A DNA stretch of 64,000 bases from Pelagicoccus enzymogenes. GTDB taxonomy: Bacteria; Verrucomicrobiota; Verrucomicrobiia; Opitutales; Opitutaceae. The translations under genes and the position numbers were made by a program. The stretch lies in assembly GCF_014803405.1 (NCBI RefSeq), contig NZ_JACYFG010000006.1, forward strand, positions 255,501 through 319,500, read 5' to 3'. The notes below the pieces were generated by a model. That model saw only the letters and a program-made list of their open reading frames with translations. It did no database searches and was not told the DNA's origin. Positions 1 through 7,990 of the stretch are shown here, in pieces. Each line of letters starts with the position of its first letter. Position 1 is the first letter of the stretch.

Positions 1-242
1 AACTGCGGAGCTTCTTCGTGCGCATAATCGTCAAACCACAGCGGCAGAGCCTCTTTCCATTCGCCTTCGCCTTGCGCGCGATAGCGTACCGAGCACTCGA
101 TCTCGCTCGCCCCCTGTTCGGGAGCCCAACGTAAACCGATGCATTCGAAGGTCGCCACGGCCTGCACGGCAGAAGTCCTCGCGCAGGAGCTGCTACCAAA
201 ACAAGCAGCGGCGAGACATAGGATAAGGGCATAAAGTCTCAT
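1..242 (-). CDS. Partial secreted protein with FN3-like start (3' part outside window)
   Basis: About 80 residues are visible before the window edge. The start is the ATG at 240-242, preceded by a clear GGAGG ribosome binding site about 8 bases upstream. Residues 1-21 form a signal peptide: a short basic start, then a hydrophobic run ending in a Ser/Cys-rich stretch (GSSSCA). This could be a type I or a weak lipoprotein signal. The next residues (TFECIGLRW, then SVRYRAQGEGEWKEALPLW) resemble the first strands of a fibronectin-III-like domain that often precedes beta-helix or esterase domains in Verrucomicrobiota secreted proteins. It lies 57 bases downstream of the TPR gene on the same strand and is probably cotranscribed. 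Function cannot be assigned from this fragment. Confidence 0.72.
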   Translation of the reverse strand, partial: MRLYALILCLAAACFGSSSCARTSAVQAVATFECIGLRWAPEQGASEIECSVRYRAQGEGEWKEALPLWFDDYAHEEAPQ

Positions 243-299
243 AATAAAAACCTCCATTTAGCAACGCTTCGCATTCGCAAACAATCCCTCCTTGAATGA

Positions 300-2168
300 C
301 TAAACAGAACCGGCCTTCCCTGCCAATTTCGCGATCATGGCCGCCAAGCGTTGCGCTTCCTCCCAATCGCCGCTCGCGCTCGCCTTCGCCCGCGCCTGCC
401 GCAAGCAGCCAATTCCCTCTTCGATGCGACCGAGCTGCAACAGAGCAGCTCCTTCCATCTTGTACACGTGAAGGCTCTCGCTCAGATGCGCTCTGGCGTC
501 GCTGGCCAGTTGACTCAACTCCAGCCACTCCCCGTTTCCTGCCAAACGAGAGGCCACCTGCCGAAACAATGGCTCGCTCGCGGCATCGCTCTCATAGGCC
601 GACCGCAACGCCGACAGCCACGCCTCCCGCTCTTCCGATTCCTCGAACTCGAGGGCCCGGGCCAACCAGTATTGAGATTTCAAGCGCCGCAGCGACCCCT
701 CCTGCGGCATCCGGGCAGCCAGCAGCTGCAAACTTCGCTCCGCAGCCAGCCAAGCCCTCTCCGCAATCGCCGTCGCCAGCAGCTTCGCATAGAGCGCCGC
801 CGCCATCGGCCGCATTTGCAGGGCCGACTCGTAATGCCGCAAAGCCAGCTCAGCTCGCCCTTCTTCTCGGGCCAAGTCCCCGCTCGCTTCCAATAAATCC
901 GAATCGTAGCGAAAATCTGCCAAGCCGCGATCCAAGGCGTCTCGCGTCGCCTCCAAGTCTCCCAACTCCCGCCAGCACCGCGCTTCGAGCAACGCCGTTC
1001 GAGCGGTAAGCAATCCCGCCCCTCTCGCCGCGTCACAAATCTCCAAGGCACCTTGCCTGTCACCGTCCCGATAGCGTTCGTCGGCGAAAATAAAGTACGC
1101 CTGTCCCGTGGCATCCGGACTGGAAACGGCCCGCTGCAAAGCCGCGAAAGCCTCCCTTCGGCGATCCGAGGCGAACTCTAGCTTCGCCAATCCCAGCCAC
1201 AGGTCACCGCTTTTCGGATACAGTTTCAATCCCCGCTCAAAAACAGCCCTCGCCTCCTCGAACCGCAAAGCCGTGAAAAGCTCGTCCGCATCGCAAGCCA
1301 GTCGGTATTCGCCAAATCGATACTCTTGCAAGGCCTCCAACCATGGATCCCGGTCCGCGGTATGACGCGGATTGGCTTGCCCGATCTCTAAAAAACGTTC
1401 CGCTAGGGCTTGCTCTCCGTCCGCTGCGTAAATATTCGCCAAGAGCAAAGCCGCGTCCCCGCACTCCGGCTCTCGGCGCAGGCACTCCCGCAAGCGCCGC
1501 TTCGCAGCCTCCATGTCTCCGCCCCGCATCGCCCTTTTGGCCAAGGCAATCGAGGCCCCCGCAAAGCTCGCCTCTCGCGACAAGCATGCCTCGTACAACG
1601 CTTCCGCATCGCCACCGTTCGCCGCCCGCAGATCCGCCAAACGTAGGAGCCCCATCGGAGTCTCTACTCCCTCCTCCCGCAGCCGCTGTAAAATATCCTC
1701 CGCTTCCGCGAAATTTCCCCGAGCCTCTTCTACGACAGACAAGAGGTAGCGAGCCCGTGCCCCCAACTGGCCGCCTGCCGCGCCTGCGACCTGCCGATAG
1801 CAAGTCGCCGCCTCCTCCAGAAAAGCGTTGGCCTGATAGAATTGCCCCAGCCGAAAAACCTCCTCCAGCGAATCGAGCCCCGCCTCCCGCAGCTCCCTGT
1901 AGGCCTTCGCAAACGCAGCGTCCTCCAGCAGCTCGGCTTCACCCATTTCGGGAGCCACCCATTCCGCCGCATCCCCCCGAGCCGCGGCCTGACCCATGCC
2001 CGCCGCTAGCAGCCAAATTCCCAGCCGCAAGGAGGGACGGCTTCTCCGAAGACGTCCAAGTCCCCTTCCGAGGAAGCTATCCAACAACTCCCGCTTCAGG
2101 TACGCCCTCAGCCTTCCTTCAATAAGGAAGGAAGCGAAAAAACGCAGTCGGGATAACACGAAACTCAT
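300..2168 (-). CDS. Tetratricopeptide-repeat protein, probably membrane-anchored or exported
   Basis: This 622-residue protein is almost entirely alpha-helical TPR units. Repeating patterns such as LLRLADLRAANGDAEALYEACL, ALLLANIYAADGEQALAERFLE and LWLGLAKLEFASDRRREAFAAL run from about residue 100 to the C terminus, suggesting ten or more repeats. TPR arrays are protein-protein interaction scaffolds. A hydrophobic segment at about residues 48-62, after a basic stretch, looks like a signal peptide or anchor, so the true start may be an internal codon near residue 40. The annotated ATG would leave an unusually long basic leader. The gene is transcribed toward the partial secreted protein at the window edge and divergently from the FG-GAP gene. 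No specific partner can be named. Confidence 0.8.
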   Translation of the reverse strand: MSFVLSRLRFFASFLIEGRLRAYLKRELLDSFLGRGLGRLRRSRPSLRLGIWLLAAGMGQAAARGDAAEWVAPEMGEAELLEDAAFAKAYRELREAGLDSLEEVFRLGQFYQANAFLEEAATCYRQVAGAAGGQLGARARYLLSVVEEARGNFAEAEDILQRLREEGVETPMGLLRLADLRAANGGDAEALYEACLSREASFAGASIALAKRAMRGGDMEAAKRRLRECLRREPECGDAALLLANIYAADGEQALAERFLEIGQANPRHTADRDPWLEALQEYRFGEYRLACDADELFTALRFEEARAVFERGLKLYPKSGDLWLGLAKLEFASDRRREAFAALQRAVSSPDATGQAYFIFADERYRDGDRQGALEICDAARGAGLLTARTALLEARCWRELGDLEATRDALDRGLADFRYDSDLLEASGDLAREEGRAELALRHYESALQMRPMAAALYAKLLATAIAERAWLAAERSLQLLAARMPQEGSLRRLKSQYWLARALEFEESEEREAWLSALRSAYESDAASEPLFRQVASRLAGNGEWLELSQLASDARAHLSESLHVYKMEGAALLQLGRIEEGIGCLRQARAKASASGDWEEAQRLAAMIAKLAGKAGSV

Positions 2169-2332
2169 CTAAATCGGGGGTGAATGGGACGCAAAACCGA
2201 CTCTCTCACCTTTACACCGCACAGGCCTAGCGGAAAATCCGTCTCCCACGCTGATTCGCCATGACTAAATATTCATCGCTTTAAAAATCTCCGTAGTCCC
2301 AGCAGGCTGGCCGCACTCCTACGCACCCCGCG

Positions 2333-3610
2333 ATGCCCCGAATACCAAGCAAACTTCGACCTATTCCCTTCCTTGCCGCGGCTCTGGCATCCCAGCTGAC
2401 ACTTCCTGCCGCCCCATCCGCCGACAGCCCAACGCCCACCCGCACCTACACCCCACAGCCCATCGGCGAGCTAGCCCAAAGCGAGGCCTGGATCACCGAC
2501 CTCTGCATTGCCGACCTCGACGGGGACGGCCATCTCGACGTCATTTTCGCCGACGGCCGCCTGCACCGCATCTCCGCCCTCTTTGGCGACGGCGCCCTCG
2601 GCTTCACCGAGCGCTCCCTCAACGAGCAAACCGCCGGCCCCGCCCACGTGGAAGCCAGCGACTTCGACCAAGACGGCGACCTCGACATCCTTGTCGCCTG
2701 CATGGGCGTCATCTTTCCCAGCAATCAAAAAATCGGCTCCATCGAAATTCTCGAGCAGACCGACCCGCTCGTCTTCGAGCGACGCGTCATCGGCAGCCAG
2801 CTCGCCCGCGTCACCGATCTGCAAGCGGGAGACCTCGACGGCGACGGTGACCTCGACCTCGCCGTAGGGCAATTTGGATACGAGCAAGGCGAAGTGCGTT
2901 GGTTGGAAAACAAGGGCAACTGGCAATTCGCCAGCCACCCGCTGCTCGCGCTGCCCGGAGCCATCCACACCCCCATCGCCGACCTCGACGGCGACGGCCA
3001 TCTCGACATCGTCGCCCTTATTTCCCAACAGTGGGAAGAAGTCCACTTCTTCAAGGGCAACGGAAAAGGCGACTTCCGAAACCAAGTCATCTTCGCCTCC
3101 AGCAACCAAGACTTCGGCAGCAGTGGACTCTCCCTCGCTGACATCGACGCCGACGGCGATCTCGACGTTCTCTACACCAACGGCGACGGCTTCGACTACG
3201 CCCGCCCCGGCCCCCGCCCGCACCACGGCCTGCAAATCCTCTTCAACGAAAGCGGCCGCTTCCGCACCCGACGCATCGCCGACTTCCCCGGCGCTTTCAG
3301 CCCGCATGCCGCCGACCTCAACGACGACGGACGCCTCGACATTCTCCTTACCAGTTGCTTCAACCATTGGGAAAACAAGCCCACCTCGCTCGCCGCCTAC
3401 TTCGCCCAGCCGGACGGCAGCTACCAGCTTCATCCCCTCGCTCGGGAGCCCACCCACCTCGTCGTAGTCGATTCCGCCGACTTTGACCATGACGGCACCC
3501 TCGAGCTCGTCACCGGCGCCTTCCAAGCCTACCCACCCTTCGAGAATCTCAGCCGCATCACCCTTTGGACCCGCGATGACCACAACAAGATCAACTCAAA
3601 TTCCCCCTGA
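2333..3610 (+). CDS. Secreted FG-GAP/VCBS beta-propeller repeat protein
   Basis: The 425-residue protein has an N-terminal export signal (hydrophobic residues about 12-27, Ala-rich cleavage region) and then at least seven FG-GAP-type calcium-binding motifs. The clearest is DLDGDGHLD at residues 61-69, followed by DFDQDGDLD, DLDGDGDLD, DLDGDGHLD, DIDADGDLD, DLNDDGRLD and DFDHDGTLE. The spacing fits an integrin-like seven-bladed propeller. Such proteins are extracellular and bind ligands or polysaccharide; no catalytic domain is visible. The gene starts at the ATG, with a divergent TPR gene upstream and a CE7-type esterase 184 bases downstream. A copy of the ATGACTAA-type motif lies about 70 bases before the start. 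Confidence 0.85.
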   Translation: MPRIPSKLRPIPFLAAALASQLTLPAAPSADSPTPTRTYTPQPIGELAQSEAWITDLCIADLDGDGHLDVIFADGRLHRISALFGDGALGFTERSLNEQTAGPAHVEASDFDQDGDLDILVACMGVIFPSNQKIGSIEILEQTDPLVFERRVIGSQLARVTDLQAGDLDGDGDLDLAVGQFGYEQGEVRWLENKGNWQFASHPLLALPGAIHTPIADLDGDGHLDIVALISQQWEEVHFFKGNGKGDFRNQVIFASSNQDFGSSGLSLADIDADGDLDVLYTNGDGFDYARPGPRPHHGLQILFNESGRFRTRRIADFPGAFSPHAADLNDDGRLDILLTSCFNHWENKPTSLAAYFAQPDGSYQLHPLAREPTHLVVVDSADFDHDGTLELVTGAFQAYPPFENLSRITLWTRDDHNKINSNSP

Positions 3611-3794
3611 GAACTTCGATCTGATTTCTTAAACAAGCTGTAGGGCTGGCGCTCGTCATGGATCTTGAGCGAAGCCGAAAGGCGCCACGCCGCGTCCGTT
3701 CGATCCTAATTCTGCAGTGCTGCGATGAACGCCGCCCCTTCAACTTTAACCGACCCAATCATCAAATAAAGTAGAGTTAACCAACTGCACAAAT

Positions 3795-5102
3795 ATGAAA
3801 CACGCCCTGAACACACTCCTCTTCGCGTGCCTGAGCCTTGCATTCATTGCCAAAGCCCAAGCCGAGAACCCAACCTTCCTGCAAATTCCCGAGCTGACGG
3901 TCGCTCCCGACCGAGCCGACTGGACCTACGCCGTAGGCGACCCCATCTCATTCACCGTCTCCCTCAACGCCCACGGCAACCCGCTCAACGACGTCGAGCT
4001 CAGCTACCGCGTCGGACCAGAGTTCTACGAGGGCAACAGCCAAACCGCCACCTTGAGCGACGGGCGCTTCACTTTCCAAGCCGATCCCCTCGACCAGCCT
4101 GGCTTCCTCCGCTGCATCGCCACCGTGACGATCGACGGAAAAAGCTACTCCGCCAAGGCCACCGCGGCTTTCAGTCCCGAGAAGATCCGTCCCACTCAAA
4201 CCGAACCCGCCGACTTCGATTCCTTCTGGAACGGTCAACTAGAGTCCCTCAAAAAGATAGACCTGCGCCCCCTCAAAACCCCGTATTCGGAACTCAATAC
4301 ACCGGGAGCAAACGTCTACAAGGTCCGCTACCAATCATGGGGTAAGCTCAACGGTGAAGCTCCTTTCTACGGCGTGCTCACCGAACCGAACAAGGAAGGA
4401 AAATTCCCCGCCGTGCTGCAAGTCCCAGGAGCCGGCGTACGCTCCTACTCGGGAAATGTCGAACTCGCCGAAGCCGGCTTCATCGCCTTCCAAATCGGCA
4501 TCCACAGCATCCCCATCGACCTTGAAGGTGACGTGTATCCCAATCTCAGATACGCTGGTCTGCACAACTACTGGGCCTACAATCTCAACGACCGCGAGGA
4601 GTACTACTTCCGCCGCGTTTTCCTCGGCTGCGTCAAGGCCCTCGACGTGCTTACCTCGCATCCGAATTGGGACGGCGAAACCCTCATCGTCTACGGCGGT
4701 AGCCAAGGCGGATTCCTCAGTATCGTAACTGCTGCTCTCGACAAGCGGGTCACCGGACTCGTCGCCAACTACCCGGCCTACTGCGACGTCACTGGCACCC
4801 TGCACGACCGTGCCGGAGGCTGGCCCAAGATGTTCAACTACGAGCGCTACCGCCACGAGGACATGATCGCCACCACCGCCTACTACGACGGCGTAAATTT
4901 CGCCAAACGCCTCACCGTGCCCGGCAGCTTCGCCTTCGGCTACAACGACACCGTCTGCCCACCCACCAGCATGTATTCAGCTTACAACGTCATCACCGCG
5001 CCCAAGGACCTCACCATCCAAGTCGACATGGGCCACGGCCCCTCCGACGCATTCCGCGATGAGACATTCCAGCGCATCCTGCGGATCGCCGGACAAAAGT
5101 AG
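3795..5102 (+). CDS. Secreted acetyl xylan esterase / cephalosporin-C deacetylase-like esterase (CE7 type)
   Basis: This is a 435-residue alpha/beta hydrolase with a signal peptide at residues 1-23 (ending KAQA). An N-terminal beta-sandwich extension (about 30-115) precedes the AXE1-type hydrolase domain. The nucleophile is Ser303 in GGSQGG. The acid is the Asp of YNDTVCPPTSMYSAYN and the His that of DMGHGPSD near the C terminus. CE7 enzymes remove acetyl groups from xylan and xylo-oligosaccharides in the periplasm or outside the cell. The canonical CE7 RGQ motif is not obvious; the matching region reads AFQIGIHSIPID, so this is a divergent subfamily and the substrate is uncertain. It runs convergently into the oxidoreductase gene, with a REP-like pair between them. 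Confidence 0.87.
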   Translation: MKHALNTLLFACLSLAFIAKAQAENPTFLQIPELTVAPDRADWTYAVGDPISFTVSLNAHGNPLNDVELSYRVGPEFYEGNSQTATLSDGRFTFQADPLDQPGFLRCIATVTIDGKSYSAKATAAFSPEKIRPTQTEPADFDSFWNGQLESLKKIDLRPLKTPYSELNTPGANVYKVRYQSWGKLNGEAPFYGVLTEPNKEGKFPAVLQVPGAGVRSYSGNVELAEAGFIAFQIGIHSIPIDLEGDVYPNLRYAGLHNYWAYNLNDREEYYFRRVFLGCVKALDVLTSHPNWDGETLIVYGGSQGGFLSIVTAALDKRVTGLVANYPAYCDVTGTLHDRAGGWPKMFNYERYRHEDMIATTAYYDGVNFAKRLTVPGSFAFGYNDTVCPPTSMYSAYNVITAPKDLTIQVDMGHGPSDAFRDETFQRILRIAGQK

Positions 5103-5108
5103 CGGCTC

Positions 5109-5164
5109 GTAGGAAGCGGCCTTGCGCCGCCCCCTGTCAATCGCGACAGAAGATCGCTTCCCAC
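5109..5164. repeat. REP-like inverted pair between convergent genes
   Basis: Unit one (5109-5130, plus) starts GTAGGAAGCGG and forms the hairpin GCGGC-CTTGC-GCCGC. Unit two (5138-5164, inverted) reads GTGGGAAGCGATCTTCTGTC on the minus strand and forms GCGAT-CTTCT-GTCGC. The pair fills the 68-base gap between two convergent genes, as REP/BIME elements do. It belongs to a family also seen near 7784, 9456, 19498, 23000, 34880 and 63445. Confidence 0.75.
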
Positions 5165-5170
5165 GGATAC

Positions 5171-6355
5171 CTATTTCCGCAGCGGCAGTGGCTTGCCTGC
5201 ATCCCAGCGAACGCCGACTTCGCTGAACAGGGCGCCGCGCTCAAAGGCATTGACCGCAGCCTCTTCCAAGCCTTTCACAACTCGAAAGCGCCCCTCAGCG
5301 GTCTCAATCTCTTCGATAAACTCTTCGGCTACCGTTTGCGTTTCCACCTCGCGGTACAGCGTTTCCACCACTTCCGTGTGCGGAATGGCTTGCTCGGGCT
5401 CGCAGAGGTCGGCAGCCGTTCCCTCTATCCGACAAACGATCGCCTCGATCATAGCGCGAACCTCTTCCTCGTCGCCGCTCAGAGCGACCGTTCGCTCCGC
5501 TTCGCCATCGACGCGGTAGTAGGCTGCTTCGTCCTTGATCCACTCGATCTCGCCCTTGCTCCCCACAATGCGGATCGTCGGGTTTACCGTCTGCCGGCAC
5601 GCATGCGAGGCGACAAAGGTCACCGGTACGCCTTCCTTGGTGGTTCCGCGCAAACAGGCTGTATCGAAATTTTCAATATCGTTGGCCCGGAAGGTCTCGG
5701 CGCGCAGGGTTTCGGCGATGGAGGCGACTTCATTCAAATCCGCCCCCGCCCAATAGAGCATCAAATGCAAGAAATGGGCGGCCGCATTGCTCACTGGAGA
5801 ATCGAGCACAAGCGAGTCGCCCGCCCGAAGGCGTCCTGCCCAAGCGTTGCGGGAGAAATAGTCCAAGCCGCGAGGCCAGAGCGTAATACCGCGAATCTCC
5901 CGCAACTCGCCCAAGACGCCTGATAGAAGGTCTCGCTTGATGCGGCGAGTCGCCGGGCAATGCATCTTCTGGAAGCCGACCGCAACGAAACGCCCCCGTT
6001 TCTCCGCCCGCTCAGCGATCCTTCGGCAAGCGCTTAGCTCCGGAGCAAGCGGCTTCTCGATCAAAACGTTCGCGCCTGCGTCCAAAGCGTCCAGCGTCAT
6101 ATCCTCGTGCAAAAAGATCGGAGTCGGAATCATGCACAGGTCCAGACGCCCGTTCCACGCCGCCAGCATCTCCTTGTAATCCCGAAACAGCTGGCAACCG
6201 CCCGCCTCCAGCTTTGCGCAAAGTTCAGCCTCCTCCTCTTGGTTGATTACCGTAGCCGCTACCAGCTCGAGCCTTCCCTTCGCCACCATGTGGTCGATCA
6301 TTCTCAAGTGCACGCGACCGTAACTCGAGACGCCGATCAAAGCTGCTTTTATCAT
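5171..6355 (-). CDS. Gfo/Idh/MocA-family NAD(P)-dependent oxidoreductase
   Basis: The protein is 394 residues from the ATG at 6353-6355, which gives the standard family start MIKAALIGV. The longer open frame upstream has no domain support. The N-terminal Rossmann domain (about 1-125) contains the family EKP motif at residues 100-102. A C-terminal alpha/beta substrate domain follows, with the conserved region ending FDTACLRGT and VGSKGEIEW. Family members oxidise or reduce sugars, inositols or their derivatives in the cytoplasm. The usual glycine-rich nucleotide loop is replaced by IGVSSYGRVH. It sits beside a LacI regulator and a GPH transporter, so a role in a sugar pathway is likely. Substrate unknown. 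Confidence 0.88.
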   Translation of the reverse strand: MIKAALIGVSSYGRVHLRMIDHMVAKGRLELVAATVINQEEEAELCAKLEAGGCQLFRDYKEMLAAWNGRLDLCMIPTPIFLHEDMTLDALDAGANVLIEKPLAPELSACRRIAERAEKRGRFVAVGFQKMHCPATRRIKRDLLSGVLGELREIRGITLWPRGLDYFSRNAWAGRLRAGDSLVLDSPVSNAAAHFLHLMLYWAGADLNEVASIAETLRAETFRANDIENFDTACLRGTTKEGVPVTFVASHACRQTVNPTIRIVGSKGEIEWIKDEAAYYRVDGEAERTVALSGDEEEVRAMIEAIVCRIEGTAADLCEPEQAIPHTEVVETLYREVETQTVAEEFIEEIETAEGRFRVVKGLEEAAVNAFERGALFSEVGVRWDAGKPLPLRK

Positions 6356-6725
6356 GTAACTAGGACTCTTGTTGGTAGTTAAAGAAATTCGGGGTACCCT
6401 TGGCGAGGGCACGGAGCCAAGCGCGAGCGGCCTGTACCGGGTGAGAATCGCACGCAAAGCGACGACCGCTAACCAAAAGCCCATTTTGCCCCCCTTACTT
6501 CAACGCTCCCCCTGTGACTAAATAACCATAAAGCCAACGCTTGCTCCGCCAACCAGCCTCCCCAAGCTCGTACATCACCCTCCCGAAGGGACTTCGCCGC
6601 TCGCTGCCCCTTTGACCCCGACGCCCACTCGCGCATACTAGAACAAACGCCCAACCTCTCCAACAGCCATCACTCCCCCCTTCGCTTCGTCTCCCTTCCG
6701 TGCAAAATCTCCCCCCAATCGATCG
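6356..6725. other. Divergent intergenic region (370 bp)
   Basis: This region separates the oxidoreductase (minus) and the LacI regulator (plus) and must hold both promoters. It contains GTGACTAAATAACCA at 6514-6528, resembling motifs near 2261 and 11412. No convincing gene or -35/-10 pair was identified. Confidence 0.5.
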
Positions 6726-7781
6726 ATGAACCAGAACTTCCGCGTCACCCAAGCCGATATCGCCCGCAAAGTCGGCTGCAGCCAAGTCACCGTTTCCAGA
6801 GCCTTGAACGACGACCACCGCGTGGCCGAGGACCTGAAAAACACCATCAAGCAGACGGCTGACCAGTTGGGCTACCGCCCCGACCCCATGCTCCGCGCCT
6901 TGGTCACTTCCCGACGTTACCTCAACGCCAAAAGCGCCAACGCCAGCATCGCCTTCGTCTACGTCGGCAACAAGCCCGACCCCAACACCCCCTTCAGCAA
7001 CTTCGAGTACTACAAGGGCGTGAAGGACAAGTCCGAGGCCCTCGGCTTCAATCTCGAAGCCCTCAAGTTCGACTCTGGCGAGATCTCCTCCGAACGCTTT
7101 GCCAGCATCCTGCGCCATCGCGGCGTCAAGGGCGTCGTCTTCGCCCTAGCCAGCGGACACTGGATATTCACCCAACCCATCTTCGAACTGCCCGAATTCG
7201 CCTACGTATCACTCGGCTACAATTTCGCCCACACGCCGGTCAACTGCATCATGCCGGACAACTACCACTCCATCACTGTCGCCTTCCGTACCGCCCTCGA
7301 TCGCGGCCACAAGCGAATCGGCCTCGCCGTCTCCAAAACGCAAAACGAACGCATCGACTACGCCTTCACCGACAGCTTCCGCCGTATCGCTTTGGAAAAC
7401 GGAATCGATCCGGACGCAATGATCCACCTCTTCCGCCACGAAACCGAAGAAGAGCGTGCCTGTATCGACGAGAAAATGACCGCATGGATGCAGCAAGCCC
7501 AACCCGACGTCGTTATCGGCGAACTCGGAACCCGCCCGCACCTGCAAAAGATACTGGATCGCGAAGGCAAGACCATCGGCAAAGACCTCCCCTTCATCTG
7601 CCTCGACATCCGGGCCCGCCTCAACGGCGACGACAGCGGACTCATCGGCAACCGCGAACTCATGGGCCAACGGGCCGTGGAGAACATCGCTTCCCAAATC
7701 ACACGCAACCACGCCGGCCTCCCCCGCACCTACGAACGCCTGCTCGTGCAGTCCACCTGGCACGACGGAGAAACCTTCTAG
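6726..7781 (+). CDS. LacI/GalR-family transcriptional regulator
   Basis: The protein has 351 residues. Residues 5-55 form the LacI DNA-binding domain: helix-turn-helix VTQADIARKVGCSQVTVSRALN, then the hinge LGYRPDPML. The rest is a periplasmic-binding-protein-like effector domain (for example FEYYKGVKDKSEALGF and MPDNYHSITVAFRTALDRGHKRIGL). Family members bind palindromic operators and respond to a sugar or sugar phosphate. It is divergent from the oxidoreductase and followed by a GPH transporter, so these are plausible targets. The palindrome at 7910-7933 upstream of the transporter is a candidate operator. Confidence 0.92.
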   Translation: MNQNFRVTQADIARKVGCSQVTVSRALNDDHRVAEDLKNTIKQTADQLGYRPDPMLRALVTSRRYLNAKSANASIAFVYVGNKPDPNTPFSNFEYYKGVKDKSEALGFNLEALKFDSGEISSERFASILRHRGVKGVVFALASGHWIFTQPIFELPEFAYVSLGYNFAHTPVNCIMPDNYHSITVAFRTALDRGHKRIGLAVSKTQNERIDYAFTDSFRRIALENGIDPDAMIHLFRHETEEERACIDEKMTAWMQQAQPDVVIGELGTRPHLQKILDREGKTIGKDLPFICLDIRARLNGDDSGLIGNRELMGQRAVENIASQITRNHAGLPRTYERLLVQSTWHDGETF

Positions 7782-7783
7782 TT

Positions 7784-7845
7784 GTAGGAAGCGACCTCGT
7801 GTCGCGATTGCAGAGAGGCTGATCGCGACGCATGCTCGCTCCCCC
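7784..7845. repeat. REP-like inverted pair after LacI gene
   Basis: Three bases after the regulator stop codon, GTAGGAAGCGACCTCGTGTC begins a unit (7784-7810) with stem GCGAC/GTCGC. An inverted partner occupies 7821-7845, reading GGGGGAGCGAGCATGCGTCG on the minus strand. It has the same head, hairpin and tail order as the other REP-like copies. Confidence 0.72.
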
Positions 7846-7909
7846 AAAACAATTGCGGCCTAGAATTCTCCGGAGAACTTAGCTTACGGTAAACGAGAGC
7901 CGACGCCTC

Positions 7910-7933
7910 GATGCTTATGCATAATTAAGCATC
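7910..7933. promoter_or_regulatory. Perfect palindrome upstream of GPH transporter
   Basis: Eight-base arms GATGCTTA and TAAGCATC flank the 8-base spacer TGCATAAT, ending 57 bases before the transporter start. Its AT-rich core lies where a -10 element could be. It is a candidate operator for the adjacent LacI-family regulator; this is inferred from position and symmetry only. Confidence 0.45.
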
Positions 7934-7990
7934 CTTCCAACCGTTGCGAAACACCGCCCTTCCCGACTGTGCTGGGATCCTCCCAAAACC

